Of a stretch of 52,370 nt of DNA, positions 45,195 through 52,370 are shown in pieces. Position 1 is the first letter of the stretch. Every line of letters starts with the position of its first letter. Source of the stretch: an uncultured Lachnospiraceae bacterium. GTDB taxonomy: Bacteria; Bacillota; Clostridia; Lachnospirales; Lachnospiraceae. The stretch is taken from the NCBI GenBank assembly GCA_900319245.1, contig ONNQ01000020.1, positions 21,765-74,134 of the forward strand, read 5' to 3'. The notes under the pieces were generated by a model. That model ran no database searches and had not been told where the DNA came from. It worked only from the letters and a program-made list of their open reading frames with translations. The translations under genes and the position numbers were made by a program.

Positions 45195-45637
45195 GACTGA
45201 GGTGCCTCTTGTGCGGGCTCTTCGGCGGCCGGTTCTGCCGTCGTTGCATAGGGGGAAACCTCCGTGCCGGAGATCACTTTCATGATGTCCTCCGTCGTCA
45301 TCTCCGAGGAGAGTGCGTAGGTGCCCGCTACGTACTGACCGGCGTAATCGGATACTCTCTCCTGAATGAGGAAGAGTCTGGCCGATTCGACAAGGCCGGC
45401 CTCCTCCAGCTTCTCCGCAAGGCCGGTTGCCGTCGTTCCCTCCTCAACGGTAAACTGCACGACTTTGCCGGTTCCCTTGGCGTCCTTACCCTGCTGGGAG
45501 AATACGCCGTATCCCACTTCATAATAGTGCTTGGCCTGTCCCGCCATAAACAGGATCGCCGCCGCGATCAGGACATAAATGATCAAACTGCCTAGTGTGT
45601 CGACTATAACGCCTATTGTAGTGCGTAGTTTCTTCAC
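45191..45637 (-). CDS. Short MltG-like membrane protein lacking the catalytic domain
   Basis: 148 aa. One TM helix (about 13-33), then a ~65-residue LysM-like segment of the YceG/MltG type (VVQFTVEEGTTATGLAEKLEEAG), ending in a Pro/Ala/Glu-rich tail. Full MltG is about 350 aa with a catalytic Glu domain, absent here. The start codon is GTG with GGGAGG 6 nt upstream. It may anchor or regulate cell-wall enzymes. Coupled to trmR by ATGA overlap. Confidence 0.7.
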   Translation of the reverse strand: MKKLRTTIGVIVDTLGSLIIYVLIAAAILFMAGQAKHYYEVGYGVFSQQGKDAKGTGKVVQFTVEEGTTATGLAEKLEEAGLVESARLFLIQERVSDYAGQYVAGTYALSSEMTTEDIMKVISGTEVSPYATTAEPAAEEPAQEAPQS

Positions 45638-45696
45638 TGCACGCCTCCCGTACTCATTGCTTTCGGCGCTGCTCTGCGCCGGTAACTAACTCATTA

Positions 45697-47382
45697 TCAT
45701 TCGTCGATCTCGATGATCATGGGAAGGATCATCGGTCTTCTCTGGGTCTTCTTCCAGAAGAAGTCGCTCAGATTGTCCCGCACGACCGATTTGATACGGT
45801 TGCGGTCTGTTGTGCCGCGCTCTCTGCAGCTGTCCAGGACGTCCTCGACGACGCCAACCGCGTTCTTCATCATCTCATCGGCTTCCTTGATATACACAAA
45901 GCCCCTCGATGTGATCTCGGGCGACGACAGAACAAGGTCGGAGCCGGCTGCCATGGCAAATGCAACGATCACGATGCCGTCCTCTGCCAGATGCTGGCGG
46001 TCCCGCAGCACGATATTGCCGACGTCGCCGACGCCAAGTCCGTCTACCAGGATGTTGCCGACCGGCACATCGCCGGTGATCTCCGCCTTCTCCGGCGTCA
46101 TCTCCAGGACATTGCCCGACTGAAGGATGAAGATGTTCTCCCTGGGGATGCCCAGTTCTGCCACGAGCTTGGCCTGCGCCTTGAGATGGCGATACTCACC
46201 GTGGACAGGGATCGCATACTTGGGCTGCACCAGTGTATAGATCAGCTTGATATCCTCCTGGCATGGATGGCCCGAGACGTGTACGTCCTGGAAAATCACA
46301 TCCGCGCCCTTGAGCAGAAGCTTATTGATGACGTTGGTGACCGCTTTTTCATTGCCCGGGATGGGACTGGAGGAGAAAATGACTGTGTCGCCCTCTCCGA
46401 TGGAAATCTTGCGGTGGATGTTCTCGGCCATACGGCTGAGCGCCGCCATGCTCTCGCCCTGGCTGCCCGTTGTGATGATGACGGTCTGATTGCCGGGGTA
46501 GTTCCTGAGCTGGTCCACACTGATCAGGGTGTTCTCCGGGACATTGAGACAGCCCAGCTCGGAGGCCGTCGCAATGATATTGACCATACTGCGGCCTTCC
46601 ACCACAACCTTGCGTCCATATTTGTAGGCGGAGTTGATGATCTGCTGCACGCGGTCCACGTTGGAGGCAAAGGTCGCGATGATGATTCTCGTATCCTTGT
46701 GCTCCTGGAAGAGCTGGTCGATGGTCTTTCCGACCGTCTTCTCAGAAGGCGTAAAGCCGGGGCGCTCCGCATTGGTGGAGTCGCACAGAAGGGCCAGAAC
46801 GCCTTTTCTACCCAATTCCGCGAATCGCTGCAGATCGATCGCATCGCCGAATACCGGCGTGTAGTCTACCTTGAAGTCTCCCGTGTGAACCACGATGCCG
46901 GCCGGCGTATAAATTGCGAGCGCTGCTGCGTCCACAATGCTGTGATTGGTCTTAATAAACTCGACGCGGAAGCATCCAAGATTCACGGAGGAGCCGAATT
47001 TCACAACCTTTCTCTGGGTCGTCTCCAGCATGCCCCGCTCTGCCAGTTTATTCTCAATGATGCCCATGGTCAGCCTTGTGGCAAAAACCGGCACGTTGAT
47101 CTTCTGCAGCACGTAGGGCAGCGCGCCGATGTGGTCCTCGTGACCGTGGGTGATCACAAATCCTTTTACTTTATCGATGTTGTCTTCGAGATAGGTCGTA
47201 TCCGGGATCACGAGGTCGATGCCGAACATGTCGTCTTCCGGAAACGCCAGACCGCAGTCCACGATAATGATACTGTCCTCACTCTCAAAGGCAGTTATAT
47301 TCATGCCGATCTGCTCAAGACCGCCCAGGGGGATGATCTTCAGCGGAGACAGCTTATACTCTGATTTCGTATTTTTCTTCAA
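45697..47382 (-). CDS. rnjA: Ribonuclease J
   Basis: 561-aa metallo-beta-lactamase/beta-CASP endo- and 5' exoribonuclease. Metal ligands HGHEDH lie at 79-84, with HTGDFKVD and VHVSGHPCQED later; the C-terminal domain is present. Main mRNA decay and rRNA-maturation enzyme in Firmicutes. The start codon is TTG, 6 nt after AGAGG. Length normal. Confidence 0.94.
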   Translation of the reverse strand: MKKNTKSEYKLSPLKIIPLGGLEQIGMNITAFESEDSIIIVDCGLAFPEDDMFGIDLVIPDTTYLEDNIDKVKGFVITHGHEDHIGALPYVLQKINVPVFATRLTMGIIENKLAERGMLETTQRKVVKFGSSVNLGCFRVEFIKTNHSIVDAAALAIYTPAGIVVHTGDFKVDYTPVFGDAIDLQRFAELGRKGVLALLCDSTNAERPGFTPSEKTVGKTIDQLFQEHKDTRIIIATFASNVDRVQQIINSAYKYGRKVVVEGRSMVNIIATASELGCLNVPENTLISVDQLRNYPGNQTVIITTGSQGESMAALSRMAENIHRKISIGEGDTVIFSSSPIPGNEKAVTNVINKLLLKGADVIFQDVHVSGHPCQEDIKLIYTLVQPKYAIPVHGEYRHLKAQAKLVAELGIPRENIFILQSGNVLEMTPEKAEITGDVPVGNILVDGLGVGDVGNIVLRDRQHLAEDGIVIVAFAMAAGSDLVLSSPEITSRGFVYIKEADEMMKNAVGVVEDVLDSCRERGTTDRNRIKSVVRDNLSDFFWKKTQRRPMILPMIIEIDE

Positions 47383-47400
47383 TTCTTTCCTCTTCAGTTC

Positions 47401-47456
47401 GAGAGCATCTTCTCTATGCTCTTGATTATATAATTTTGCTTACTCTTTTTAAGCAG
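47401..47456 (-). other. Two hairpins in the rnjA leader
   Basis: Stems AGAGCAT / ATGCTCT (47402-47422) and TGCTTA / TAAGCA (47438-47456) with a TATAAT-like box between them. They lie upstream of the rnjA TTG and could affect its expression; RNase J autoregulation is a possibility without direct support. Confidence 0.35.
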
Positions 47457-47501
47457 TACATTTTGATCATTTTGCTCCTCATCATGATCAATTCATTCCA
47501 T

Positions 47502-47771
47502 TCATTCCTCTTCGATCAGGATTCCCATCTCTTCCAGCTTGTCGCTGAACAGAAGAAGCACGGCATTAAGCTCATTTTCGTCCTCGACTACCTCATACAG
47601 GCTCTCTGAGGATCCTGCCTCTGCATCATCTCTGAGGATCAGGGCCATTCCGTCGCCCTCTTCGCTGTCTGTCACCAGCAGATACATTTTGCCGCCGAGC
47701 TTTGCTTCATCGAGGACATAGAACTCCTCTGCTTCTGTGGAATCTGTAGGTATCAGTTTGATCTTTTCCAT
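47502..47771 (-). CDS. DUF1292 protein (YrzB-like)
   Basis: 89 aa, very acidic, beginning MEKIKLIPTD and containing YLLVTDSEEGDGMALILRDD, the pattern of DUF1292. Only 3 nt separate it from ruvX. Function unknown; always with ireB and ruvX in Firmicutes. Confidence 0.88.
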   Translation of the reverse strand: MEKIKLIPTDSTEAEEFYVLDEAKLGGKMYLLVTDSEEGDGMALILRDDAEAGSSESLYEVVEDENELNAVLLLFSDKLEEMGILIEEE

Positions 47772-47774
47772 GTC

Positions 47775-48218
47775 CTAGCTCCTTACACTCTCCAGTTCGC
47801 CGCGGTGGTTCTCCATATATTCCTGCAAAATAATGCTGGCCGCGATCATATCCACATAGCGGCCTCTGTCCTCCCGGCGAATCTCCATTTTATCCATAAT
47901 CTCATAGGCCTCCACGGTCGTGAGTCTTTCATCGCTCATCACGACCGGCAGGCCTGTCCTTCGTTCCAGCTGTTCCCGGAACGCCATTGTGTTCTCGGCT
48001 CGTACACCCGCGGAATCGTCCATGTTCAGAGGAAGCCCCAGGACGATGTATCCCACCTGGTTTTCCTCGCAAAGTTCCTCGATCCTGGACAATGTCTTGC
48101 GGATCTTGCTCTCCCTGTCCCGCCGGATGATCTCAACGGGCTGGGCGGTCATCAGCAGCTCGTCACTGAGCGCCACGCCGCATGTCTTGGAGCCATAATC
48201 CAGTCCCATAATTCTCAT
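47775..48218 (-). CDS. ruvX: RuvX/YqgF RNase H-fold nuclease
   Basis: 147 aa. The acidic active-site start MRIMGLDYGSKTCGVAL, VLGLPLNMDDSAG and DERLTTVEA are the YqgF motifs. It is linked to 16S rRNA 5' maturation and Holliday-junction processing. Middle gene of the ireB-ruvX-DUF1292 block. Confidence 0.93.
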   Translation of the reverse strand: MRIMGLDYGSKTCGVALSDELLMTAQPVEIIRRDRESKIRKTLSRIEELCEENQVGYIVLGLPLNMDDSAGVRAENTMAFREQLERRTGLPVVMSDERLTTVEAYEIMDKMEIRREDRGRYVDMIAASIILQEYMENHRGELESVRS

Positions 48219-48240
48219 AGCAGATCACTTCTTCCGATGA

Positions 48241-48537
48241 TTATTTCTTCTTCCAATTATTGAAAGTGATGTAATCATTCATGATCTCTTCTACGAGCTC
48301 GTCGCGTTCCACCTTCATAATGAGGCTTCGGGCCCCCATGTAGTTGGTGATGTAGGTCGGATCTCCTGACATAATATAGCCGACGATCTGGTTTACGGGA
48401 TCATATCCCTTCTCCAGAAGCGCCTCGTAGACCACGGAAAGGATCTTCTTGACGCCTGTCTCCTGATCCGGCTGTACCTTGAAATACTGTGTGTGTCCCA
48501 GATCCATGCTGGGCTTTTTGTTATTACTCTGATTCAT
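48241..48537 (-). CDS. ireB: IreB family regulatory phosphoprotein (DUF965)
   Basis: 98 aa, with a short Gln/Asn/Lys start, MDLGHTQYFKVQPDQETGVKK split by the family motif, and GYIMSGDPTYITNYMGAR. In enterococci IreB is phosphorylated by the Ser/Thr kinase IreK on its N-terminal Thr residues and regulates cephalosporin resistance; the kinase is not in this window. The start at 48537 is preceded by AGAGG at a longish 12 nt; extension to 48597 rejected. Confidence 0.9.
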   Translation of the reverse strand: MNQSNNKKPSMDLGHTQYFKVQPDQETGVKKILSVVYEALLEKGYDPVNQIVGYIMSGDPTYITNYMGARSLIMKVERDELVEEIMNDYITFNNWKKK

Positions 48538-48610
48538 AAATCTAACCGACCTCTTTGTGTGCCTGTTTACCAATTTACCATTTCCCTGTAAACGCACTGC
48601 TCCACTATAA

Positions 48611-48622
48611 GAACATTCGTTT
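48611..48622. promoter_or_regulatory. SOS-like box upstream of ireB-ruvX
   Basis: GAACATTCGTTT, one base from GAAC-N4-GTTC; the shared strand reads AACGAATGTTCTT as at the uvrB box. It sits in the 98-nt mtaB-ireB gap, near a possible -10 TATAGT. Confidence 0.35.
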
Positions 48623-48635
48623 ACATCATCTAATA

Positions 48636-50042
48636 TTACCCTATTTTGACAGCGCTTTCAACACACGCTTGCAACATAAGTCCCGGTGCGCCTTGTGCGG
48701 GTCCTGTGAAGGTCCCTCGGACCAGCTGTCCGGCCTTGAATTGGTCCGCCACCGGACTGTTGCAGGGAATATAGCCCTCCACATAGCGCTTTGTGTGGCC
48801 GCGCCAGCATGGGCCGGCGGGCGTCTCGATGATCTCCTCCAGAAGCAGCTCCTCCTCCTTGCCAATAAACCGGCTGCGGAAATCCTGAGACTGTCTCCTC
48901 GTCATCGCAAGAAGAACGTCGCTGCGGACGCCCTTGACGGGCTCCGGAATCTGAATGGGGAGTTTTTCCGCCACAGTGCCCTTGCGGACTGAATATTTGA
49001 AGACGTGCATCTCGTAGAAATTCACCGCTTCGAGGAACTTCACGGTCTCTGCAAATTCCGCCTCGGACTCGCCCGGGAAGCCGACGATGACGTCCGTCGT
49101 GATGGCGGGCGCCTCGTAATAGCGTCGCAGGAGCTTCACGCTCTCCATAAACTCTTCCGCTGTGTAGTGGCGGTTCATCCTGCGCAGCGTCGCGTTGCAG
49201 CCGCTCTGCAGGGACAGGTGAAAGTGAGGGCAGACTTCCGGCATGGCCGCAATCCCCTTAACGAATGCCTCCGTCATGATCCGGGGCTCGAGGGAGCTCA
49301 GACGGATCCTTTCAATACCGGGAATCTTCCGGATCTCCTCCATGAGATCGAGCAGGAACGCGCCGGACTTGTGCGGATCGAAGCGCACGTTATCCGTCTG
49401 GGCGTCCCACTCCAGTCCATAGGAGCTGACGTGAATGCCGGTGAGGACCACCTCCCGGATGCCCTTCTCTGCGATCGTCCGAATCTCCCGCAGGATTTCG
49501 CCGGGTCTTCTGCTGCGGATCCGCCCCCTTGCGTAAGGAATAATGCAGTAGGAGCAGAACTGATTACAGCCGTCCTGTATTTTGACAAAGGCCCTCGTGT
49601 GGCCGGGGTCCTCCAGCTGCATGTCCTCATACGGAGGGCGATGGGTCAGGTCTGTCATGGTCTTTCCGCCAAGTGTGCGGCGGTCGGCCTTGTCCTGCTG
49701 TGCCAAAAACTCGTCCAGAAGCTCCGCGATCCGCGCCTTGTTATTGTTGCCGATGGCCAGATCGATGGCGGAATCAGTTCCGACCCGCTCGGGATAGGTC
49801 TCCACATAGCAGCCGACGGCGATGACGACCGCCTCGGGATTGCGCTTTTTGGCCTTGTGGATCATCTGGCGGCTCTTTCTGTCGGCAATGTTGGTGACCG
49901 TACAGGTGTTGATCACATAGATGTCCGCCTCTTCTTCAAAGGGCACAATACTGTAGCCGGCTTTTTCCATTTTTTGCCGCATAATGTCCAGTTCATAGCT
50001 GTTCACTTTGCATCCGAGGTTGTGAAATGCAGCACGTTTCAA
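48636..50042 (-). CDS. mtaB: tRNA ms2t6A methylthiotransferase MtaB
   Basis: 468-aa radical-SAM enzyme that adds a methylthio group to t6A37. N-terminal UPF0004 domain with C11, C47, C78; radical-SAM CNQFCSYC with C159, C163, C166; TRAM domain at the C-terminus. The start codon is TTG with GAGG 7 nt upstream. Lacks the extra features of RimO or MiaB. Divergent from the HPr-like gene. Confidence 0.93.
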   Translation of the reverse strand: MKRAAFHNLGCKVNSYELDIMRQKMEKAGYSIVPFEEEADIYVINTCTVTNIADRKSRQMIHKAKKRNPEAVVIAVGCYVETYPERVGTDSAIDLAIGNNNKARIAELLDEFLAQQDKADRRTLGGKTMTDLTHRPPYEDMQLEDPGHTRAFVKIQDGCNQFCSYCIIPYARGRIRSRRPGEILREIRTIAEKGIREVVLTGIHVSSYGLEWDAQTDNVRFDPHKSGAFLLDLMEEIRKIPGIERIRLSSLEPRIMTEAFVKGIAAMPEVCPHFHLSLQSGCNATLRRMNRHYTAEEFMESVKLLRRYYEAPAITTDVIVGFPGESEAEFAETVKFLEAVNFYEMHVFKYSVRKGTVAEKLPIQIPEPVKGVRSDVLLAMTRRQSQDFRSRFIGKEEELLLEEIIETPAGPCWRGHTKRYVEGYIPCNSPVADQFKAGQLVRGTFTGPAQGAPGLMLQACVESAVKIG

Positions 50043-50076
50043 ATCTTTTTCCTCTTTTAATTTATGAGCAACGACA

Positions 50077-50105
50077 TTGACTTTTCTCTTTCCACAACTT
50101 ACTAT
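50077..50105 (+). promoter_or_regulatory. Promoter of the HPr-like gene
   Basis: TTGACT (50077-50082), 17-bp spacer and TACTAT (50100-50105), 32 nt before the start codon. Confidence 0.7.
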
Positions 50106-50137
50106 TAAATCACAAACAGAGCAAGGAGGTACATCTG

Positions 50138-50368
50138 ATGAAAACCGTTATGATTTCATTAAATTCTATCGATAAAGTCAAGTCATTCGTTAACGACATT
50201 TCCCGTTTCGACTATGATTTCGACCTGGTTTCCGGCCGCTACGTAATCGACGCCAAGTCCATCATGGGAATCTTCTCCCTGGATCTGAGCAAGCCGATCG
50301 AACTCAACATTCATGCGGCTGAGAATGCAGATGAAGTGATCAGCGTTCTCAAGCCCTATATTGTCTGA
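50138..50368 (+). CDS. HPr-like protein without the phosphorylatable histidine
   Basis: 76 aa matching the HPr fold over its full length, with YVIDAKSIMGIFSLDL corresponding to the HPr Ser46 region (S54-type LKSIMGVMSL). The HAR motif around His15 is missing; the N-terminal helix reads DKVKSFVNDIS. It cannot serve PTS phosphotransfer, but it could still be a regulator recognised by HPr kinase. Only plus-strand host gene in the window, with AAGGAGG and a terminator after it. Confidence 0.82.
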   Translation: MKTVMISLNSIDKVKSFVNDISRFDYDFDLVSGRYVIDAKSIMGIFSLDLSKPIELNIHAAENADEVISVLKPYIV

Positions 50369-50410
50369 GCCGGATACGCGCGTCCCAATGCATAGGATCT
50401 GATTTCAATC

Positions 50411-50444
50411 AAAGCCCCGAAGCCTTACGGTTTCGGGGCTTTTT
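50411..50444. terminator. Bidirectional terminator between HPr-like gene and thiI
   Basis: AAAGCCCCGAAGCC / GGTTTCGGGGCTTT (one G-T pair) with a 4-nt loop and U-runs on both sides, between two convergent genes. Confidence 0.85.
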
Positions 50445-50499
50445 CATGTCTTAGAATCTCTTATTGAAAGGCGCGGCCTCTTCGGAGGGCAGGTCCTTC

Positions 50500-51729
50500 T
50501 CAGATCTGCAGTTCTCCGTCTCTCTCCTTGACGATCCGCACGCCGTCCTTGCCGACGATCATGATCTCGTCGGTCGCGATCGCTCGGTCCACCATCTCAT
50601 CGATTTTCTCCTCGAGATTCTTCTCGTGGCGCTTGATGATATCGAGGCGCGGCTTGGTCACGGGGTGCTTGGCGACAAAGATCGTGCAGCAATCCTCGTA
50701 GGGAAGGATCGAAGTCTCAAAGGTGCCGATCTTCTTGGACACCTGGACGATCTCCTCCTTGTCAAATCCGATCAGCGGTCTGAATACAGGCAGTGTGCAC
50801 ACTTCGTTGGTGACGCCCAGCGCTGTCAGCGTCTGGGAGGCCACCTGGCCAATGCTCTCGCCGGTAATGAGACCCAGACACTCGGCCTGTCTGGCCAGCT
50901 TCTCCGCGATCCGCATCATATAGCGGCGCATGATGATGGTCAGCTCGTCGTGCGGGCACTTCTCATAGATGTAGAGCTGGATCTCCGTGAAGTTGATGTT
51001 GTGGAGCCAGATGGGGCCTGTATATGCGGCCACCTGTCTCGCCAGATCGACGACCTTCTGCAGTGCGCGCTCGCTGGTATACGGCGGCGCATTGAAATAG
51101 ACTGCATCCAGCTTGACGCCTCTCTTGGCGATCATATAGCCCGCGACGGGGGAGTCAATGCCGCCGGACAGAAGCAGCATCGCCTTGCCGCCTACGCCGA
51201 CCGGCAGTCCGCCGGGACCCGGAATGATGTGGGAATAGATATAGATCTTCTCCCGGATCTCCACATGCAGCATGATCTCAGGCTTGTGTACGTCTACGGT
51301 CAGATGCGGGCAGGCCATGAGAACGGCCTCGCCGAGCTCCTCGTTGACGCGCATGGAATCGAGCGGATACTCCTTGTTCAGTCTTCTGGCGTGAACCTTG
51401 AAGGTGGCCTCCCCGGCAGGATACTCCTCTTTCATGAAGGCCGCTGCCGCTTCCCGCAGTTCCTCGATGGGCACAACCGGCACTTCCACGATGGGACAGA
51501 TGCCGGAAATACCGAACACGCGGCTGAGCGCCTCGGTCACTTCACTGTATTCATAGTCCGAAAGGCACTCCACGAAGACTCTTCCGTAGGTCCTGTGCAC
51601 GGCAAAATTGCCCTCGCAGGGCTTGAGCGCATGCTTGATCTGGCGCACCAGCGCTTCCTCAAAGATGTGGCGGTTCTTGCCCTTGATGCCAATCTCTGCA
51701 TATTTGATCAAAAAAGACTGATATTTCAT
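50500..51729 (-). CDS. thiI: tRNA 4-thiouridine synthase ThiI
   Basis: 409 aa. N-terminal ferredoxin-like/THUMP domains, then the PP-loop SGGIDS (188-193). There is no rhodanese domain, so it makes s4U8 in the short-ThiI manner with sulfur from a partner desulfurase, which lies directly upstream. The ATG at 51729 has GAGGG 5 nt upstream and gives the usual MKYQSFLIKYAEIGIKGKN start; the earlier ATG at 51741 has a weaker site. Confidence 0.94.
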   Translation of the reverse strand: MKYQSFLIKYAEIGIKGKNRHIFEEALVRQIKHALKPCEGNFAVHRTYGRVFVECLSDYEYSEVTEALSRVFGISGICPIVEVPVVPIEELREAAAAFMKEEYPAGEATFKVHARRLNKEYPLDSMRVNEELGEAVLMACPHLTVDVHKPEIMLHVEIREKIYIYSHIIPGPGGLPVGVGGKAMLLLSGGIDSPVAGYMIAKRGVKLDAVYFNAPPYTSERALQKVVDLARQVAAYTGPIWLHNINFTEIQLYIYEKCPHDELTIIMRRYMMRIAEKLARQAECLGLITGESIGQVASQTLTALGVTNEVCTLPVFRPLIGFDKEEIVQVSKKIGTFETSILPYEDCCTIFVAKHPVTKPRLDIIKRHEKNLEEKIDEMVDRAIATDEIMIVGKDGVRIVKERDGELQI

Positions 51730-51774
51730 ATTCACCCTCATACTTCATTCCGGCGTGCGATCCGCACTGCCCTT

Positions 51775-52370
51775 TCAATGCCTTGTATATTTTCTCAAAA
51801 ACGGGATCAGTTCATGCAGCGCATCCGACGCCTGCCGGATGTCCGCCTCCGTATTCATGCCTGAGAGGCTGATCCGGATGGTATTGTCCATGTATTCGCG
51901 GGGCAGGCGAATGGCCTGCAATGTGCCGGACAGATGCGGCCGGTTGGTCGCGCAGGCGCTTCCCGACGACACGTACACGCCCTTGCCCTCGAGCGCATGC
52001 AGCAGCACTTCCGCGCGCACGCCGGGCACTGTCAGACTGATGATGTGCGGCGCAGCCAGTCTCCCCTCGGGTCCGTTCACGAAGACCTCCGGGATATCGC
52101 TGACGAGTTCTATAAGCTTCTCGCGCATGCCGTACAGCTTGTCCATCTCTGTGTCAAAATCCTGATAGAGCATCTTGGCAGCCAGCCCCATCCCGGCGAT
52201 TCCCGCGACGTTTTCCGTGCCGGAGCGCATTCCGTTCTGCTGTCCGCCGCCGAAGATCAGGTTCCGGACCTTCACCTTGTCGCCGATATAGAGAAATCCG
52301 ATGCCCTTGGGCGCATGGATCTTGTGACCGCTCACAGCGAGCAGGTCAATCCCCCACTTCTGGGGATAGA
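51775..52370 (-). CDS. Cysteine desulfurase, NifS/IscS type (partial, 5' end outside window)
   Basis: C-terminal ~198 codons. Visible are the PLP-lysine motif SGHKIHAPKG, the substrate-region GGGQQNGMRSGTENVAGIAG and the active-site loop SSGSACATN with its catalytic Cys. The protein continues beyond 52370; a GTG at 52335 is internal and not a start. Supplies persulfide to ThiI, the NifZ-ThiI arrangement seen in Bacillus. Ends 45 nt before thiI. Confidence 0.93.
   Translation of the reverse strand, partial: YPQKWGIDLLAVSGHKIHAPKGIGFLYIGDKVKVRNLIFGGGQQNGMRSGTENVAGIAGMGLAAKMLYQDFDTEMDKLYGMREKLIELVSDIPEVFVNGPEGRLAAPHIISLTVPGVRAEVLLHALEGKGVYVSSGSACATNRPHLSGTLQAIRLPREYMDNTIRISLSGMNTEADIRQASDALHELIPFLRKYTRH

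Noticed and set aside
44503-45249. 248-aa minus-strand frame overlapping trmR
   Set aside because: Out of frame with the clear methyltransferase and rich in Arg/Gly, as typical for shadow frames.
45663-45682. Terminator between rnjA and the MltG-like gene
   Set aside because: The CGGCGC/GCGCCG stem is not followed by a U-run in either orientation.
50138-50368. Genuine PTS HPr
   Set aside because: The active-site histidine motif is absent.
52333-52335. GTG as start of the cysteine desulfurase
   Set aside because: The frame continues upstream to the window edge with conserved NifS sequence (WGIDLLAVSGHK), so the gene is cut by the window end.

Overview
The window reads as chromosome of a Gram-positive anaerobe of the class Clostridia, most likely a Lachnospiraceae-type gut bacterium. 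Grounds: gene-order blocks typical of Firmicutes (hup-rqcP-divIC-tilS-hpt-ftsH, ireB-ruvX-DUF1292, cdaA-cdaR, trmR-trhP), a DUF6472 protein of a kind common in Lachnospiraceae, a bacterial FatA-like acyl-ACP thioesterase, a choline-binding-type repeat protein, a type-3 ProRS, strong GGAGG ribosome sites and fairly GC-rich coding DNA. The yabP/yabQ genes that normally sit between rqcP and divIC in spore formers are absent here, so the organism may not sporulate. Species cannot be fixed from the sequence. Almost every gene is on the minus strand.

Layout, low to high coordinate (transcription runs mostly high to low). 0.1-2.4 kb: GH13 neopullulanase-type enzyme with a hairpin-rich leader. 2.9-8.3 kb: housekeeping cluster hup, rqcP, divIC/ftsB, tilS, hpt, ftsH. 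8.4-24.5 kb: a long co-directional series uvrB-uvrA-recD2-comF-two unknown membrane proteins-cdaA-cdaR-leuA-proS-cca, headed by a near-perfect SOS (LexA) box. 24.6-27.7 kb: a YdjG/YdjI-like zinc-ribbon and SPFH module with a DUF6472 protein. 27.8-34.1 kb: S41 protease, PucR/CdaR-type regulator, CvfB-like S1 protein, acyl-ACP thioesterase and a large secreted amidase with nine wall-binding repeats. 34.1-34.9 kb: non-coding DNA holding two opposed arrays of about 62-bp repeats.

34.89-40.11 kb: a compact (about 5.2 kb) AT-richer integrative element inserted at the 3' end of a tRNA-Gln(CUG) gene. It has 17-bp core repeats at both ends, a shared 20-bp arm-type repeat next to each end, a tyrosine integrase, a divergent repressor-like gene, an excisionase-like HTH gene, a second HTH gene, a DUF6291-like protein, unknown genes and a small-terminase-like HTH protein. 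No capsid, tail, portal, large terminase or conjugation genes are present. This looks like a mini-element that depends on a helper (phage-satellite-like), and it is the best candidate here for an undescribed system. Its insertion has separated the tRNA gene from its original terminator, and an element-borne hairpin has taken the place of that terminator.

40.4-52.4 kb: trkH-trkA potassium uptake; U32 protein (trhP) plus methyltransferase (trmR), the pair expected for mo5U34 tRNA modification; a short MltG-like protein lacking the catalytic domain; RNase J; DUF1292, ruvX, ireB; mtaB; a lone plus-strand HPr-like gene without the phosphorylated histidine; and thiI with a cysteine desulfurase cut by the window end. 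tRNA maturation is a recurrent theme (tilS, cca, proS, trhP, trmR, mtaB, thiI/nifS), as are DNA repair (uvrA, uvrB, recD2, ruvX) and envelope/second-messenger functions (cdaA/cdaR, ftsH, ireB).
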